A stretch of 64,000 nucleotides of DNA from Streptomyces aureocirculatus (GCF_000720475.1 NZ_JOAP01000031.1:1-64000); one strand, 5' to 3'; positions 8,365-16,968 are shown, counted from the first letter of the stretch. Notes: generated from the letters alone by a model not told the origin. Program-made: numbers and translations.

Positions 8365-8393
8365 TGGCCCGGCGCGACATTCGCGCCGGGCCA
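8365..8393 (-). terminator. Perfect 13-bp hairpin terminator
   Basis: TGGCCCGGCGCGA, a CAT loop and the exact complement form a 13-bp stem just downstream of the DoxX gene on the minus strand and upstream of the condensation-domain gene. Confidence 0.85.
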
Positions 8394-8427
8394 CATGCCA
8401 TCAGGTGATGGGGTTCAGGCGGTGGGG

Positions 8428-8958
8428 TTAGGCGGTGGGGAGGTGGTCGCGCACCGACGCGGCCGTCGTGCGGACCGCGGCGGCGGAATCGTGCGCCCGG
8501 TGGCGGGTGGCGCGGCTGGCGTCGCGGGCGGCGTGGCGGGTGCGGTAGGCCAGGGACGGCTTGCCGTGCGTGTCGGCCGCCGCGATGAGCAGGCCGCCGA
8601 GGAGGGAGAGGTTCTTCATGAAGTGGATGCGCTGCGCGGCGCGCTTCTCCTCGTCCTCCTCCTTCCACCACGCGTGCCCGGCCAGCGTGGTGGGCACGAG
8701 GGAGCCCGCGAGGGCAAGCGCCGACAGGCGCGGAAAGCGGCCGATGGACAGCAGCAGTCCGGCCCCCACCTGCACCATCGCGTTGATCCGCACCAGCTCA
8801 GCGGGATCCTCGGGCAACCCGGGCACCCGTTTGGCCAGCGGCACCGCGACGGACTCGGCGGCGGGCGCGACGTGCTCCGGTGCCCGCAGGTGGTTGACGC
8901 CGCTGGTGACGAATACGGAGGCCAGCATCGGCCGGGCGAGTTTCCTGAGAATCGGCAT
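8428..8958 (-). CDS. DoxX family membrane protein
   Basis: A 176-residue protein starting at MPILRKLARPMLASVFVTSG, the typical first helix of DoxX proteins, with INAMVQVGAGLLLSIGRFPR as the second and later helices around LSALALAGSLVPTTLAGHAWW and NLSLLGGLLIAAADT. The C-terminus is a charged, Arg/Ala-rich cytoplasmic tail. DoxX proteins are small membrane proteins linked to redox or stress functions. The start at 8958 is preferred because upstream codons are not protein-like. It is divergent from the ECF41 sigma gene. Confidence 0.85.
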   Translation of the reverse strand: MPILRKLARPMLASVFVTSGVNHLRAPEHVAPAAESVAVPLAKRVPGLPEDPAELVRINAMVQVGAGLLLSIGRFPRLSALALAGSLVPTTLAGHAWWKEEDEEKRAAQRIHFMKNLSLLGGLLIAAADTHGKPSLAYRTRHAARDASRATRHRAHDSAAAVRTTAASVRDHLPTA

Positions 8959-9139
8959 ACGGGCCGTGTTCCCCCTGCTCTCCGCCGAAACACGGCTCCG
9001 TAGGCCACACGGACGCCTGGCCGGGAGCGGGCCACCCCACCGGCTCATCGCCCGCCCCACCGGTTGATCGCCGCCCGCTCCCTTCCGGCCCGCGATCGCG
9101 CACGGAATATCGCGTGTGAATCGAATCACAGCCCGGATC

Positions 9140-9168
9140 TGTCACGGTTCTCCGGCGTGCGGTGTCTC
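9140..9168 (+). promoter_or_regulatory. Predicted ECF41-type promoter upstream of the sigma gene
   Basis: TGTCAC at 9140-9145 is followed by 17 nt and TGTCTC at 9163-9168, 46 nt before the start codon. The same arrangement, including the flanking TGCGG and the following ATGG, is found at 20864-20892 ahead of the other ECF41 operon. The layout resembles the known ECF41 target type (TGTCACA with a CGTC-like -10). Confidence 0.7.
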
Positions 9169-9213
9169 GATGGGCAGCCGCAGGGCCGAAAGGCCGAGGA
9201 GAGGAGGCAAGCG

Positions 9214-10101
9214 ATGGCTGAGGACGCCTTCACCGAGCACCGTCCGCTGCTGTTCACCATCGCTTACGAGATGCTGGGCAGCGCCACGGACGCCGAGGAC
9301 GTGCTGCAGGAGAGCTATCTGCGGTGGAGCGCCGTCGACCGCGCCACGGTCGAACATCCGCGCGCCTATCTGGTCCGCGTCGTGACCCGGCAGGCCCTCA
9401 ACCACCTGCGCGCGGTCCGTGCACGGCGCGAGGAGTACGTCGGAAGCTGGCTCCCCGAGCCGATCCGCACCGCGCCCGAGATGAGCGACGACGCGATCCT
9501 GGCCGAGTCGGTGTCGATGGCCATGATGCTGGTCCTTGAGACGCTCGCCCCGGCCGAGCGCGCGGTGTTCGTACTGCACGACGTGTTCGGCTACACCCAC
9601 GGCGAGATCGCCTCCTCGATCGGCAGGACGGAAGTCACCGTCCGGCAGATCGCCCACCGCGCACGCCGGCACGTGCATGCGCGGCGCCGCCGCTTCGACC
9701 CCGACTCCGACGCCACCCAGGAGATCATCCAGCGGTTCCTGCGCGCGGCGGCGACCGGTGAGATCCAGGCGCTCATGGACCTGCTCGCGCCCGACGTCGT
9801 ACAGATCTCCGACGGCGGCGGCAAAGTGGCCGCCGCCCGCCGTCCGGTCACCGGCCGCGACGACGTCGCACGGTTCGCCGTGCGCGTGGCCGGCGCCACC
9901 TTCACCCCCACCACGCACGTCGAGCCCGCCACGTACAACGGCATGCCGGCGGCCCGCTTCGTCACCGGCGGCGACCTCGACTGGCTGCTCGCGTTCGAGA
10001 TCCACGACGGACGCATCACCGGCCTCTACGGCGTGCGCAACCCGGACAAGCTGCGTCGTGCCGACGCGGTGCGTCCACTCGACCGAGTCCGCGGGACTTG
10101 A
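9214..10101 (+). CDS. ECF41-family RNA polymerase sigma factor (SigJ-like)
   Basis: The 295-residue protein has sigma region 2 (LLFTIAYEMLGSATDAEDVLQ), the ECF41 marker WLPEP, and region 4 (YTHGEIASSIGRTEVTVRQI). It then has a fused SnoaL-like C-terminal domain containing DGGGK and ending with the second ECF41 marker NPDKL. In this family the C-terminal domain regulates sigma activity in place of a separate anti-sigma factor. Start ATG 9214 has GAGGAGG upstream. The SRPBCC gene follows 14 bp downstream. The upstream promoter suggests autoregulation. Confidence 0.93.
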   Translation: MAEDAFTEHRPLLFTIAYEMLGSATDAEDVLQESYLRWSAVDRATVEHPRAYLVRVVTRQALNHLRAVRARREEYVGSWLPEPIRTAPEMSDDAILAESVSMAMMLVLETLAPAERAVFVLHDVFGYTHGEIASSIGRTEVTVRQIAHRARRHVHARRRRFDPDSDATQEIIQRFLRAAATGEIQALMDLLAPDVVQISDGGGKVAAARRPVTGRDDVARFAVRVAGATFTPTTHVEPATYNGMPAARFVTGGDLDWLLAFEIHDGRITGLYGVRNPDKLRRADAVRPLDRVRGT

Positions 10102-10115
10102 GGAGGCCTCCAGCC

Positions 10116-10514
10116 ATGCAGACCACGACCGTCGAACGCGTCATCGACGCCCCGATCGACGACGTCTTCACCTGGCTCACCACGACCACGAACTACACGC
10201 GCTCGCCGCTGGTGCTGCGCTGCCGTCTGGCCCGGCGCGGCGAGACCGCGCCCTACGGCGTCGGTGCCGTACGCCTCCACACCTGGTGGACGGGCTGGTT
10301 CCGGGAGCGCGTCACGCGGTACGAAGCTCCGTACGTCACCGAGTACGTCGTCGAGCGCAGTCTGCCGCCGTCCCGGCACGAATTCGGCCGTATGACGTTC
10401 GGCGAGGCCGACGGCGGCACCCGGGTGACGTGGACGACCCGGGCCGAGGTGCGGGCCCCGCTGATCGGTCCCTTCCTCACCCGGCGGCTGGCGGGGCCGT
10501 TGATCACCTCGTAG
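10116..10514 (+). CDS. SRPBCC family protein (polyketide cyclase-like), C-terminus probably frameshifted
   Basis: A 132-residue START/Bet v1-fold protein beginning MQTTTVERVIDAPIDDVFTW, with AGGAGG 9 nt before the ATG and directly following the ECF41 gene, so it is likely its co-transcribed target. The reading frame stops at 10512-10514 after GPLITS. In the +1 frame directly beyond (10516-10587) the sequence encodes FGSILDAADAALARR, the amphipathic last helix expected of the family. This suggests a frameshift or a base-call error near 10512. Confidence 0.8.
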   Translation: MQTTTVERVIDAPIDDVFTWLTTTTNYTRSPLVLRCRLARRGETAPYGVGAVRLHTWWTGWFRERVTRYEAPYVTEYVVERSLPPSRHEFGRMTFGEADGGTRVTWTTRAEVRAPLIGPFLTRRLAGPLITS

Positions 10515-10578
10515 CTTCGGCAGCATTCTCGACGCCGCCGACGCGGCCCTCGCGCGCCGTCCTGCGGGCGGGCACGTG

Positions 10579-10609
10579 GGTGCCTGACCGCGCGTCACGG
10601 TCAGGCACC
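10579..10609. terminator. Bidirectional 12-bp hairpin terminator
   Basis: GGTGCCTGACCG and its perfect complement flank a 7-nt loop between the convergent SRPBCC and snapalysin genes. Confidence 0.85.
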
Positions 10610-10632
10610 GTCGCACAGTGGTGGCTCGGGCG

Positions 10633-11214
10633 CTAGCGCGCGTCCACCAGCACGCGGCCGTCGGCGGGCGTGCGGGACGCGGCGCCACCTGTGTAGGCGC
10701 GCTCGACCCGGGCCTGCTCAGCCGCGTTCGGCACCGCGTTCTTGCAGCTCGTGCCGGCGCTCGAGCCCGACATCAACTGGGAGCACGGTCCCGGCTTGGT
10801 GTCCGGCAGGCCCAGGTTGTGGCCGATCTCGTGGGCGGCGATACGGGTCTTGTCGTGGCCCTGGGTGACCGCCTGACTGCCGAGCTCGACACGGGCCTGG
10901 CCGCCCGGGCGGACCGGGCCGAGCGTGGCCTGCGGCCAGCCGCTGGTGGCCACGATCTGGATCTCGGCGCGGGTACCGGGCGCGGCCTCGACGAGTTTGA
11001 CGTTGTCGACGTTGTTGTTCCACGAGGCGACACCGGCCGCGATCGCGGACTCCCAGCCGGCGGCCCGGCTGTCGTCGTAGCGGAGTGTCACGGCCACGGA
11101 GGTCTTCTTCTCCACCGCCGACTGCGGCGCGGACACGGCGTTCGCCGCGGGTGCCGCGGTCAGGGCGACCGCTATGGCGGTGCTGGCTATTCCCAGCCGT
11201 ATGTAGTGCACCAT
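10633..11214 (-). CDS. snpA: Snapalysin-type secreted zinc metalloprotease (M7)
   Basis: A 193-residue preprotein with a signal peptide (residues 1 to about 26, ending APAANA) and the extended zinc motif HEIGHNLGLPD at residues 128-138, in which His128, His132 and Asp138 are the expected ligands and Glu129 the base. This matches snapalysin, the small extracellular neutral protease of Streptomyces. The start ATG 11214 has AAGGG upstream. In the best-known cases a LysR activator gene lies divergently upstream; here the neighbour is instead a DUF574 methyltransferase in the same orientation, separated by a hairpin. Confidence 0.9.
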   Translation of the reverse strand: MVHYIRLGIASTAIAVALTAAPAANAVSAPQSAVEKKTSVAVTLRYDDSRAAGWESAIAAGVASWNNNVDNVKLVEAAPGTRAEIQIVATSGWPQATLGPVRPGGQARVELGSQAVTQGHDKTRIAAHEIGHNLGLPDTKPGPCSQLMSGSSAGTSCKNAVPNAAEQARVERAYTGGAASRTPADGRVLVDAR

Positions 11215-11239
11215 TGCTGTCCCTTCACTTGTGGGGGGC

Positions 11240-11261
11240 CTCGGCTCCGTCCGGAGCCGAG
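11240..11261 (-). terminator. 10-bp hairpin between methyltransferase and snapalysin genes
   Basis: CTCGGCTCCG and its perfect complement are separated by 2 nt. The hairpin lies downstream of the methyltransferase stop and 26 bp before the snapalysin start. It could terminate the former or sit in the leader of the latter. Confidence 0.6.
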
Positions 11262-11302
11262 AGTGCGGGGAGGGGATGGGGCCTTCGGGGCGGACGGCGG
11301 TG

Positions 11303-12103
11303 TCAGGGCTTGCGCGCCACCGCCCCGTACATGGCGATGTCCCGGTCGGTGACCTGGCGCTGGGCCGCGCCGGGCCGCCACTTGTGGACCTGGGTGACGC
11401 CGGGCTCGACGAGTTCCAGGCCGTCGAAGAACGAGGTGGTGGTCGGCAGGTCGCGCAGCGCCATCGGCATGTTCTGCCGCGCGTACTCCCGCGCCACCTG
11501 CCCGACCTCCTCGGGGGCGAAGTCCGCGGTGCCAATGGTCATCGCGAGATAGCTGCCCGCGGGGAGGGGGTCGAGGAGGCGCTGGACGAGACGTCGGTCG
11601 TCGGGCGGCAGGATGAAGTGCAGAACGCCGATGATCATCAGGCCCACCGGCTCGCCCACGTCGAGGAGCGCCTCGAATTCGGGGCTGTTCAGGATGGCGT
11701 CGGGGTCGTGCATGTCGGCGTCCACATAGGCGGTCGCGCCCTGGGGTGTGCTCTGCAACAGAGCGCGGGCGTGGGTGAGGACGATGGGATCGTTGTCCAC
11801 GTACACCACGCGCGACTCCGGTGCCACCTCCTGCACCACCTCGTGCAGGTTGGGGGCGGTGGGCAGACCGGTGCCGATGTCGAGGAACTGCCGGATACCC
11901 TTCTCCTGGGCGAGGAAGCGCCCGGCACGGTGCATGAACCGCCGGTTCTCCAGCATGTGCACGGGGAGCGAGGTCCAATGCCTGCACATGGCGTCGCCCG
12001 CCTCGACGTCGACGAGATAGTGGTCCTTGCCGCCCAGGATGTAGTCGTACACCCGCGCGGAGTGTGCCTTCGTGGTGTCGATCCGGTCCAGGGGGCTGGT
12101 CAT
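11303..12103 (-). CDS. SAM-dependent methyltransferase, DUF574 family
   Basis: The 266-residue protein begins with the family signature SARVYDYILGGKDHYLVD. It has a Rossmann SAM-binding core: QFLDIGTGLPT as motif I and VVYVDNDPIVLTHARALL as the acidic-loop strand. This family is highly duplicated in Streptomyces and the substrates are mostly unknown. The start ATG at 12103 is supported by the conserved N-terminus. The 234-bp gap to the chitinase stop shows no gene. Confidence 0.9.
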   Translation of the reverse strand: MTSPLDRIDTTKAHSARVYDYILGGKDHYLVDVEAGDAMCRHWTSLPVHMLENRRFMHRAGRFLAQEKGIRQFLDIGTGLPTAPNLHEVVQEVAPESRVVYVDNDPIVLTHARALLQSTPQGATAYVDADMHDPDAILNSPEFEALLDVGEPVGLMIIGVLHFILPPDDRRLVQRLLDPLPAGSYLAMTIGTADFAPEEVGQVAREYARQNMPMALRDLPTTTSFFDGLELVEPGVTQVHKWRPGAAQRQVTDRDIAMYGAVARKP

Positions 12104-12337
12104 TGCGTCGCTCCATTCCTCGCCGCCGACGGCTCACCGACCGCCGCCTCGTCGGCGGACGTGCCGGGCGGTGCGGTCGTGCCAGACGGTACAGCGATGG
12201 ACCAGTGCTCGAACAGCCGCCCTACGGACATGAGTTGTCGGGGGCGCGCCGGTCACCGGGGGCGCAGGCCGCGGCAGCAAGGCCGGGACCGGGGTCTCCC
12301 CCGGGCCCGGCCGCCCCCCGTCGCCTTGTGCTGGACG

Positions 12338-13381
12338 TCAGCAGCCGAGCTTGTCGCCCGGCGTGGTGCCGAGGATCCTCACGAACTCCTTGAAGCGGTC
12401 GATCCGGCTCTGTACCTGCGCCGGGTTGCCGCCGTTGCACTCCAGGGTGCCGTTGATGCTGCGGATCGACTCGCCGAAGCCATGGCCGTCGACGATCGCC
12501 TGATGGCCCGTCACGGTGCCCGGGCCCTTCTGGGTGTTCCAGTACCAGAGGCCGGTCTGCCAGGCCACGGCCGGGTCCCGCTCCACCAGCCAGGGGTTGT
12601 TCAGCAGGTCGATGCCGAGCGCGTCACCCGCGGCCTTGTAGTTGAAGTTCCAGCTCAACTGGATCGGACCGCGGCCGTAGTAGGCGGCGTTCCCGGCCGG
12701 GCAGCCGTACGGCTGGTTCTTGTCGCAGTAGTGCGGGTAGTTGGCCTGGTTCTGTTCCACGACGTGGACGAGTCCGCCCGTCTCGTGGCTGACGTTGGCG
12801 AGGAAGGCGGCGGCCTCGCGCTTGCGCACCTCCTCGGTGCCGGTCTTGGTGAAGCCCGGGTAGGCCTTCAGCGCGGTGACCAGACCCTGGTAGGTGTAGA
12901 AAGGCTTCCTGTTCGGGAACATCTGCTCGAACTGTGCTTCGCTCACCACGAAGCCGGAGGGGTCGGGGTTGCCGCCCCCGGTGCCGCACTCGCCCTTGTC
13001 GACCCAGACGCCCCACTGCCCGGTGGAGCCGGGCGTCTCGCCCTTCGTCCACCACTTGGCCTGCCAGTTGTGGTTGCCGTGCGACACGGTGGCGTCCTTG
13101 GTGTAGACGGCACCGGAGTTCCAGGCCGTCGCGCAGGCCGGCGCCGCGGCTTGGGGAGCGCCGGCGGTCGCGGCACCGGCGGGCGCCGCGGGAACGGCGG
13201 CGAAGAGCAGCGCGGCGACTCCCGCGAGCGCGGCTGAGGAGAACAACGGCCGCAGGCGTCTGACGCCTCGGCGGATGCGCTGTGCACCAGGGCGCGTCGC
13301 CTCCGCGGCGGGAGGCGTGGACGCGTGGTGGACGTCGTGGCGTGGGGAGTACATCGGACGGGCGTGCTTGCGCTCGTTCAA
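12338..13381 (-). CDS. Secreted GH19 chitinase with N-terminal chitin-binding domain
   Basis: About 347 residues: a long charged n-region and signal peptide (LAGVAALLFAAVPAAPAGAA), a CBM5/12-type module (WNSGAVYTKDATVSHGNHNW through GVWVDKGEC), a Gly/Pro linker and a GH19 catalytic domain. The catalytic Glu is in the HETGG motif (about residue 200), followed by YYGRGPIQLSWNFNY. It hydrolyses chitin outside the cell. The TTG at 13381 is chosen because GAGGAG lies 8 nt upstream; a GTG 9 nt earlier overlaps that site. Two DasR-like sites 66-98 bp upstream predict control by N-acetylglucosamine status. Confidence 0.9.
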   Translation of the reverse strand: MNERKHARPMYSPRHDVHHASTPPAAEATRPGAQRIRRGVRRLRPLFSSAALAGVAALLFAAVPAAPAGAATAGAPQAAAPACATAWNSGAVYTKDATVSHGNHNWQAKWWTKGETPGSTGQWGVWVDKGECGTGGGNPDPSGFVVSEAQFEQMFPNRKPFYTYQGLVTALKAYPGFTKTGTEEVRKREAAAFLANVSHETGGLVHVVEQNQANYPHYCDKNQPYGCPAGNAAYYGRGPIQLSWNFNYKAAGDALGIDLLNNPWLVERDPAVAWQTGLWYWNTQKGPGTVTGHQAIVDGHGFGESIRSINGTLECNGGNPAQVQSRIDRFKEFVRILGTTPGDKLGC

Positions 13382-13446
13382 TCTCTTCACTCCTCGATGC
13401 GGCGGCGAGCCACGTGGGGCGAGTTGGATTGCGCGCAGTCAACCGT

Positions 13447-13479
13447 CTTGGTCTATACCAGTCAAGGGTGTAGACCAGT
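13447..13479 (-). promoter_or_regulatory. Two tandem DasR-type (dre) operators
   Basis: On the minus strand ACTGGTATAGACCAAG (13447-13462) and ACTGGTCTACACCCTT (13464-13479) each match 13 of 16 positions of the DasR consensus ACTGGTCTAGACCACT. They sit 17 bp apart as direct repeats upstream of the chitinase, as in known Streptomyces chitinase promoters. Confidence 0.8.
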
Positions 13480-13600
13480 TTGCTGATTCTGCGTTCAACA
13501 GCCGCGCCGCGCACGCAAACTGAGAGGTCGCCCTGAGCAGGCGCACCACCCCGGCGACCCCGGACGCCGGTGCCCGCACGACGTGACGTACTGTCCCCCG

Positions 13601-14092
13601 ATGTCCCGCATAGCCAGATTGTTCCGACGCATAGCCACTCTGTCCGAGTACCAGGCGGCAAAGCTGGCCTGGCTCATCGTGCCCGCCGGTGCCGCCTGCG
13701 CCTTCGCGGGTGACCCGCTGTGGCGCTGGGCGGCCGGGCTCGGACCGGGGGCGGGCTATGCGTTCGGGGCTCTCTGCGGCAGCGGGATCCTCTGCTTCTG
13801 GACCCTGGCCGCGTCGGCGCTGAAGCAGCGGCAGCCGGTGCGCCTGATCGCCGCGTCCGCCCTCGGCTGCGTCTCCTTCCTCGCCCTGGCCTGCCTCGTT
13901 CCCGGGCGCAACGGCCGGCTCTTCGGCTCCATCGGTCTGCCGCGCGGCCACCGCATGTGGGTCGAGGAAAACCCTGCCGTGTGGGGGGCCATCGGGGGCG
14001 GTCTGCTCGTGGGCGCGCTCGCCCTCTGGTGCGTCGCTCCCCGGCGGGCCACGGGTCGACGGCGCGCCGGTTCCGCGAACGCGGAGGGGTAG
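13601..14092 (+). CDS. Hypothetical membrane protein
   Basis: A 163-residue protein beginning MSRIARLFRRIATLSEYQAA with about four hydrophobic spans (AWLIVPAGAACAFAG, a Gly-rich span, ASALGCVSFLALACLVP and AIGGGLLVGALALWCV) and an Arg-rich C-terminus. I do not recognise a family. No good ribosome site precedes the ATG, so expression may be weak or leaderless. It is divergent from the chitinase gene. Confidence 0.6.
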   Translation: MSRIARLFRRIATLSEYQAAKLAWLIVPAGAACAFAGDPLWRWAAGLGPGAGYAFGALCGSGILCFWTLAASALKQRQPVRLIAASALGCVSFLALACLVPGRNGRLFGSIGLPRGHRMWVEENPAVWGAIGGGLLVGALALWCVAPRRATGRRRAGSANAEG

Positions 14093-14207
14093 CGGACGCC
14101 GCCGGAGCGGCCGCCCTCTGCTCCTGGCGTGCCGCCGGAGCGGGTGCCCCCACCTCGTGGCATACCGCCGGAGCGACCGCCTCCGGTCACCTGGCATGAT
14201 CGGGGAC

Positions 14208-14903
14208 ATGACGAAGCAGTTGATCGCGGCATGTGACGGAGCGTCCAAGGGCAACCCCGGCCCGGCGGCCTGGGCCTGGGTCCTTGCCGACACCGACGGC
14301 GTGCCCGTGCGCTGGGAAGCCGGACCGCTCGGCGTGGCCACGAACAACGTCGCCGAGCTCACCGCGCTCCACCAGCTCCTCGATGCCGTCGAACCCGGCG
14401 TGCCGGTCCAGGTGCGCATGGACTCGCAGTACGCGATGAAGGCGGTCACCGAATGGCTGCCCGGGTGGAAGCGGAAGGGCTGGAAGACGGCTGCCGGCAA
14501 GCCCGTGGCCAACCGGGAGCTCGTCGAGGCGATCGACGAGCGGCTCCAGGGCCGCAGCGTCGAATTCGTCTACGTCCCCGCCCACCAGGTCGACGGCGAC
14601 CCCCTGAACGCGATCGCGGACCACGCCGCGAGCCAGGCCGCGCAGTCCCAGGAGCCGGACGGCACGGCCCACGGTGCGGGCGACGTCCCCGAAGTGCCCG
14701 CCCCGACAGCGCCCCGGTCCGGCGCTCCGCGGCAGAGCCGCCCCGCCCCCCGTTCCGGCCAGGGTCGCGCCCGGTCCGGTTCCCGGACGATCTCCGCGAA
14801 GTTCAACGGCACGTGCGGCGGTTGCGGCCGCACCTACGCGTCCGGTGCCAAGATCGCGAAGAACGCCCAGGGCTGGGGCCATCCGGAGTGCGCGAGCGCG
14901 TAG
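14208..14903 (+). CDS. rnhA: Ribonuclease HI-like protein with C-terminal zinc-ribbon-like tail
   Basis: A 231-residue protein. Residues 1-145 form an RNase H fold with the four catalytic acids Asp10 (ACDGASKGNPG), Glu50 (NNVAELTAL), Asp72 (RMDSQYAM) and an Asp near 139 (IADHAAS). It would cleave RNA in RNA-DNA hybrids. A Pro/Arg/Ser-rich linker then leads to a short C-terminal module with CGGCGRTYASG and a late PEC Cys, which looks like a small zinc ribbon. ATG 14208 is chosen from the conserved MTKQLIAACDG; an ATG at 14196 is also possible. Confidence 0.85.
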   Translation: MTKQLIAACDGASKGNPGPAAWAWVLADTDGVPVRWEAGPLGVATNNVAELTALHQLLDAVEPGVPVQVRMDSQYAMKAVTEWLPGWKRKGWKTAAGKPVANRELVEAIDERLQGRSVEFVYVPAHQVDGDPLNAIADHAASQAAQSQEPDGTAHGAGDVPEVPAPTAPRSGAPRQSRPAPRSGQGRARSGSRTISAKFNGTCGGCGRTYASGAKIAKNAQGWGHPECASA

Positions 14904-14920
14904 TCGGCGGCGCTGCCCGT

Positions 14921-14960
14921 GTGCGTCGACGTGCGTCGACGTGCGTCGACGTGCGTCGAC
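14921..14960. repeat. Four perfect 10-bp tandem repeats
   Basis: GTGCGTCGAC is repeated four times head to tail between the convergent rnhA and GlxA-type genes. Each copy contains the palindrome GTCGAC. Confidence 0.9.
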
Positions 14961-14986
14961 GCCCTCATCGGCTGAGCCCGGCGCGG

Positions 14987-16000
14987 TCAGCCACGCCGGT
15001 CGTGCGGAGGGTGGGATCGCCGGTCCTCGGCAGGGCGGAATGCCGCGCGGTACTCGCGCGGGCGTCGGCCGGTGTGTCTGGCGAAGATGCCGCTGAACGT
15101 GCCGGCATCGCGGTACCCGACGTCCGCGGCGATGCTCGCCACGGTCCTGTCGGTCGTCTCCAGCAGAAGCCTGGCCCGCCGCACCCGCGCGCCCTGCAGA
15201 TAGGCGAGCGGTGTCTCGCCCGCCTCGTCCCCGAAGCGGCGGAGCATGGTTCTCGTACTCACCCGGAACGTCCGGGCGAGGGCGGCCAGGTCGTAGCGGG
15301 CCCCGAGGTTCTGGTCGAGCCACCGCTTGACGCCGAGTGAGAACCCCCTGCCCACCGCGGGCAGGAGCCGCATGTCGACATAGGGTGCCTGGGTGGAGCG
15401 CGCGTCGTCCACGAGCGCGATGCGCGCGGTGCTGCGGGCGACGTCGGGGCCGTCGTGCTCGCGGACGAGGCGCAGGGCGAAGTCGTACATCGCGCTGAAC
15501 GCCGCCGTGGTCGTCACGCCGCCGTCGGTCACGACCAGCCTCTCGGCGCGCACGCGGACATCGGCGTACCGGCGGGCGAACCGGTCCGCGAACAGCCAGG
15601 ACGTCGTGGCCTCCCGCCCCCCGAGCAGCCCGGCCTCGGCCACGAGGAAGGCCCCCACGCAGATCGACACGACGGCTGTACCTGCGGCGGCCTGCGACCG
15701 GATCACCGCACGTTCCGGCGCGAGGCCCGCGAGTGTCGCGTCCAGGTCCAGGGCGGGGGAGAGCTCGAAGCCCGGCACGATCAGCACATCCGCGGGACGG
15801 ACCGCACGGACGTCGACGCGCGAACCACCGGACGCGGCCACCCGCCGACGGGGCGAGACGACCGACACCTCGTACGACGGCTGCGGGGAGCCCTGCGCCG
15901 CGGTCACGTGCGTGGCCATGGTGAGGAGGTCGGGCACACCGAACACCTCCGACGCGAAGCAGCCGGGATAGGCAAGGACACTGACGCGCAGCGGACTCAT
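14987..16000 (-). CDS. GlxA-type AraC family transcriptional regulator
   Basis: The 337-residue protein has an N-terminal DJ-1/PfpI-like domain (LRVSVLAYPGCFASEVFG, nucleophile-elbow segment VVSICVGAFLVAEAGLLGG) and a C-terminal AraC double helix-turn-helix (YDLAALARTFRVSTRTMLRR and IAADVGYRDAGTFSGIFARH). The start ATG 16000 is preceded by GGGGGAG. It is divergent from the dienelactone hydrolase-like gene with 98 bp between starts, so it probably controls that gene. Its ligand is unknown. Confidence 0.9.
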   Translation of the reverse strand: MSPLRVSVLAYPGCFASEVFGVPDLLTMATHVTAAQGSPQPSYEVSVVSPRRRVAASGGSRVDVRAVRPADVLIVPGFELSPALDLDATLAGLAPERAVIRSQAAAGTAVVSICVGAFLVAEAGLLGGREATTSWLFADRFARRYADVRVRAERLVVTDGGVTTTAAFSAMYDFALRLVREHDGPDVARSTARIALVDDARSTQAPYVDMRLLPAVGRGFSLGVKRWLDQNLGARYDLAALARTFRVSTRTMLRRFGDEAGETPLAYLQGARVRRARLLLETTDRTVASIAADVGYRDAGTFSGIFARHTGRRPREYRAAFRPAEDRRSHPPHDRRG

Positions 16001-16098
16001 ACGGCTCCCCCGCCCTGTGGAAGGCTGGCGATATTACCGCCCTACATGGCGATGCCGCCTCTCAGCGAGAGCACGGCCGGGACGTCATCCTCTTGGTC

Positions 16099-16968
16099 AT
16101 GACCACCACACGAGACCTGCGGGGCAATCCCCTGAATGACCGGGGCGACCGGGACGACCGGGACGACCCCTTGGACGACTTCGTACGGAGGGTCGTCGAC
16201 GTCGACGGCGTCACCAAGACCGTGTACGTCGCCGGGTCGGGTCCCGCCGTCGTCCTCATGCCCGAGATGCCGGGGATCAGCCCCGACGTCGCGCGGTTCG
16301 GGCGCTGGCTGCGCGACGCGGGGCTCTCCGTCTATCTGCCGTCCCTCTTCGGCGTCGACGGCGCGTATCCGAGCGCCGAGGCAGGTGAGCGGGTCGTCCG
16401 GCGAGCCTGTGTGAGCGCCGAGTTCCGGGCCTTCGCCGGGGGTGGCACGAGCCCCGTCGTCTCCTGGCTGCGCGGCCTCGCCCGCCTGGCGCACTCCGAG
16501 TGCGGCGGGCCCGGCGTCGGCGCCGTCGGGCTCTGCTTCACCGGCAACTTCGCCCTGACCATGGCGCTTGAGCCCGCCGTCATCGCTCCCGTGGTCAACC
16601 ATCCGTCCCTCCCCCTCGACGACCCCGCCGGTCTGGAGATCGGCGCCGAGGACGCCGCGGCCGTGGCCGGACGCGTCGAGCGCGACGGTCTCAAGGTGCT
16701 CGCCTACCGCTTCGAGAACGACGCCTGGTGCACAGGGCAGCGGTTCGCGGCCTACCGGGCGCTGCTCGGCGACGCCTTCGACGGCCGCGTCCTGTCGGCC
16801 GAGACGGCGAACACCGACCCGCCGCCCTTCTTCCGCGACGTCGTCGGCTGCGCCCACAGCGTGGTCACGGCCCATCTCGTCGACCGGGACGGCCATCCCA
16901 CCGTGCGGGCCCGTGACGAGATCATCGCCTTCCTGACCGGGCGGCTGGGAGCGCAGGCGCCGGGGTGA
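16099..16968 (+). CDS. Dienelactone hydrolase family protein
   Basis: A 289-residue alpha/beta-hydrolase. The nucleophile motif is GLCFTGNFAL, with Cys as in dienelactone hydrolases. A His candidate is in GCAHSVVTAHL near the C-terminus. The N-terminus has a charged Asp/Arg repeat (DRGDRDDRDDPLDD) before the fold proper begins with VVDVDGVTKTVYVAG. The family hydrolyses lactones such as dienelactone; the true substrate is not evident. It is divergent from the GlxA-type regulator. Confidence 0.85.
   Translation: MTTTRDLRGNPLNDRGDRDDRDDPLDDFVRRVVDVDGVTKTVYVAGSGPAVVLMPEMPGISPDVARFGRWLRDAGLSVYLPSLFGVDGAYPSAEAGERVVRRACVSAEFRAFAGGGTSPVVSWLRGLARLAHSECGGPGVGAVGLCFTGNFALTMALEPAVIAPVVNHPSLPLDDPAGLEIGAEDAAAVAGRVERDGLKVLAYRFENDAWCTGQRFAAYRALLGDAFDGRVLSAETANTDPPPFFRDVVGCAHSVVTAHLVDRDGHPTVRARDEIIAFLTGRLGAQAPG

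Noticed and set aside
14921..14960. Possible CRISPR or direct-repeat array
   Set aside because: Units are only 10 bp with no spacers.
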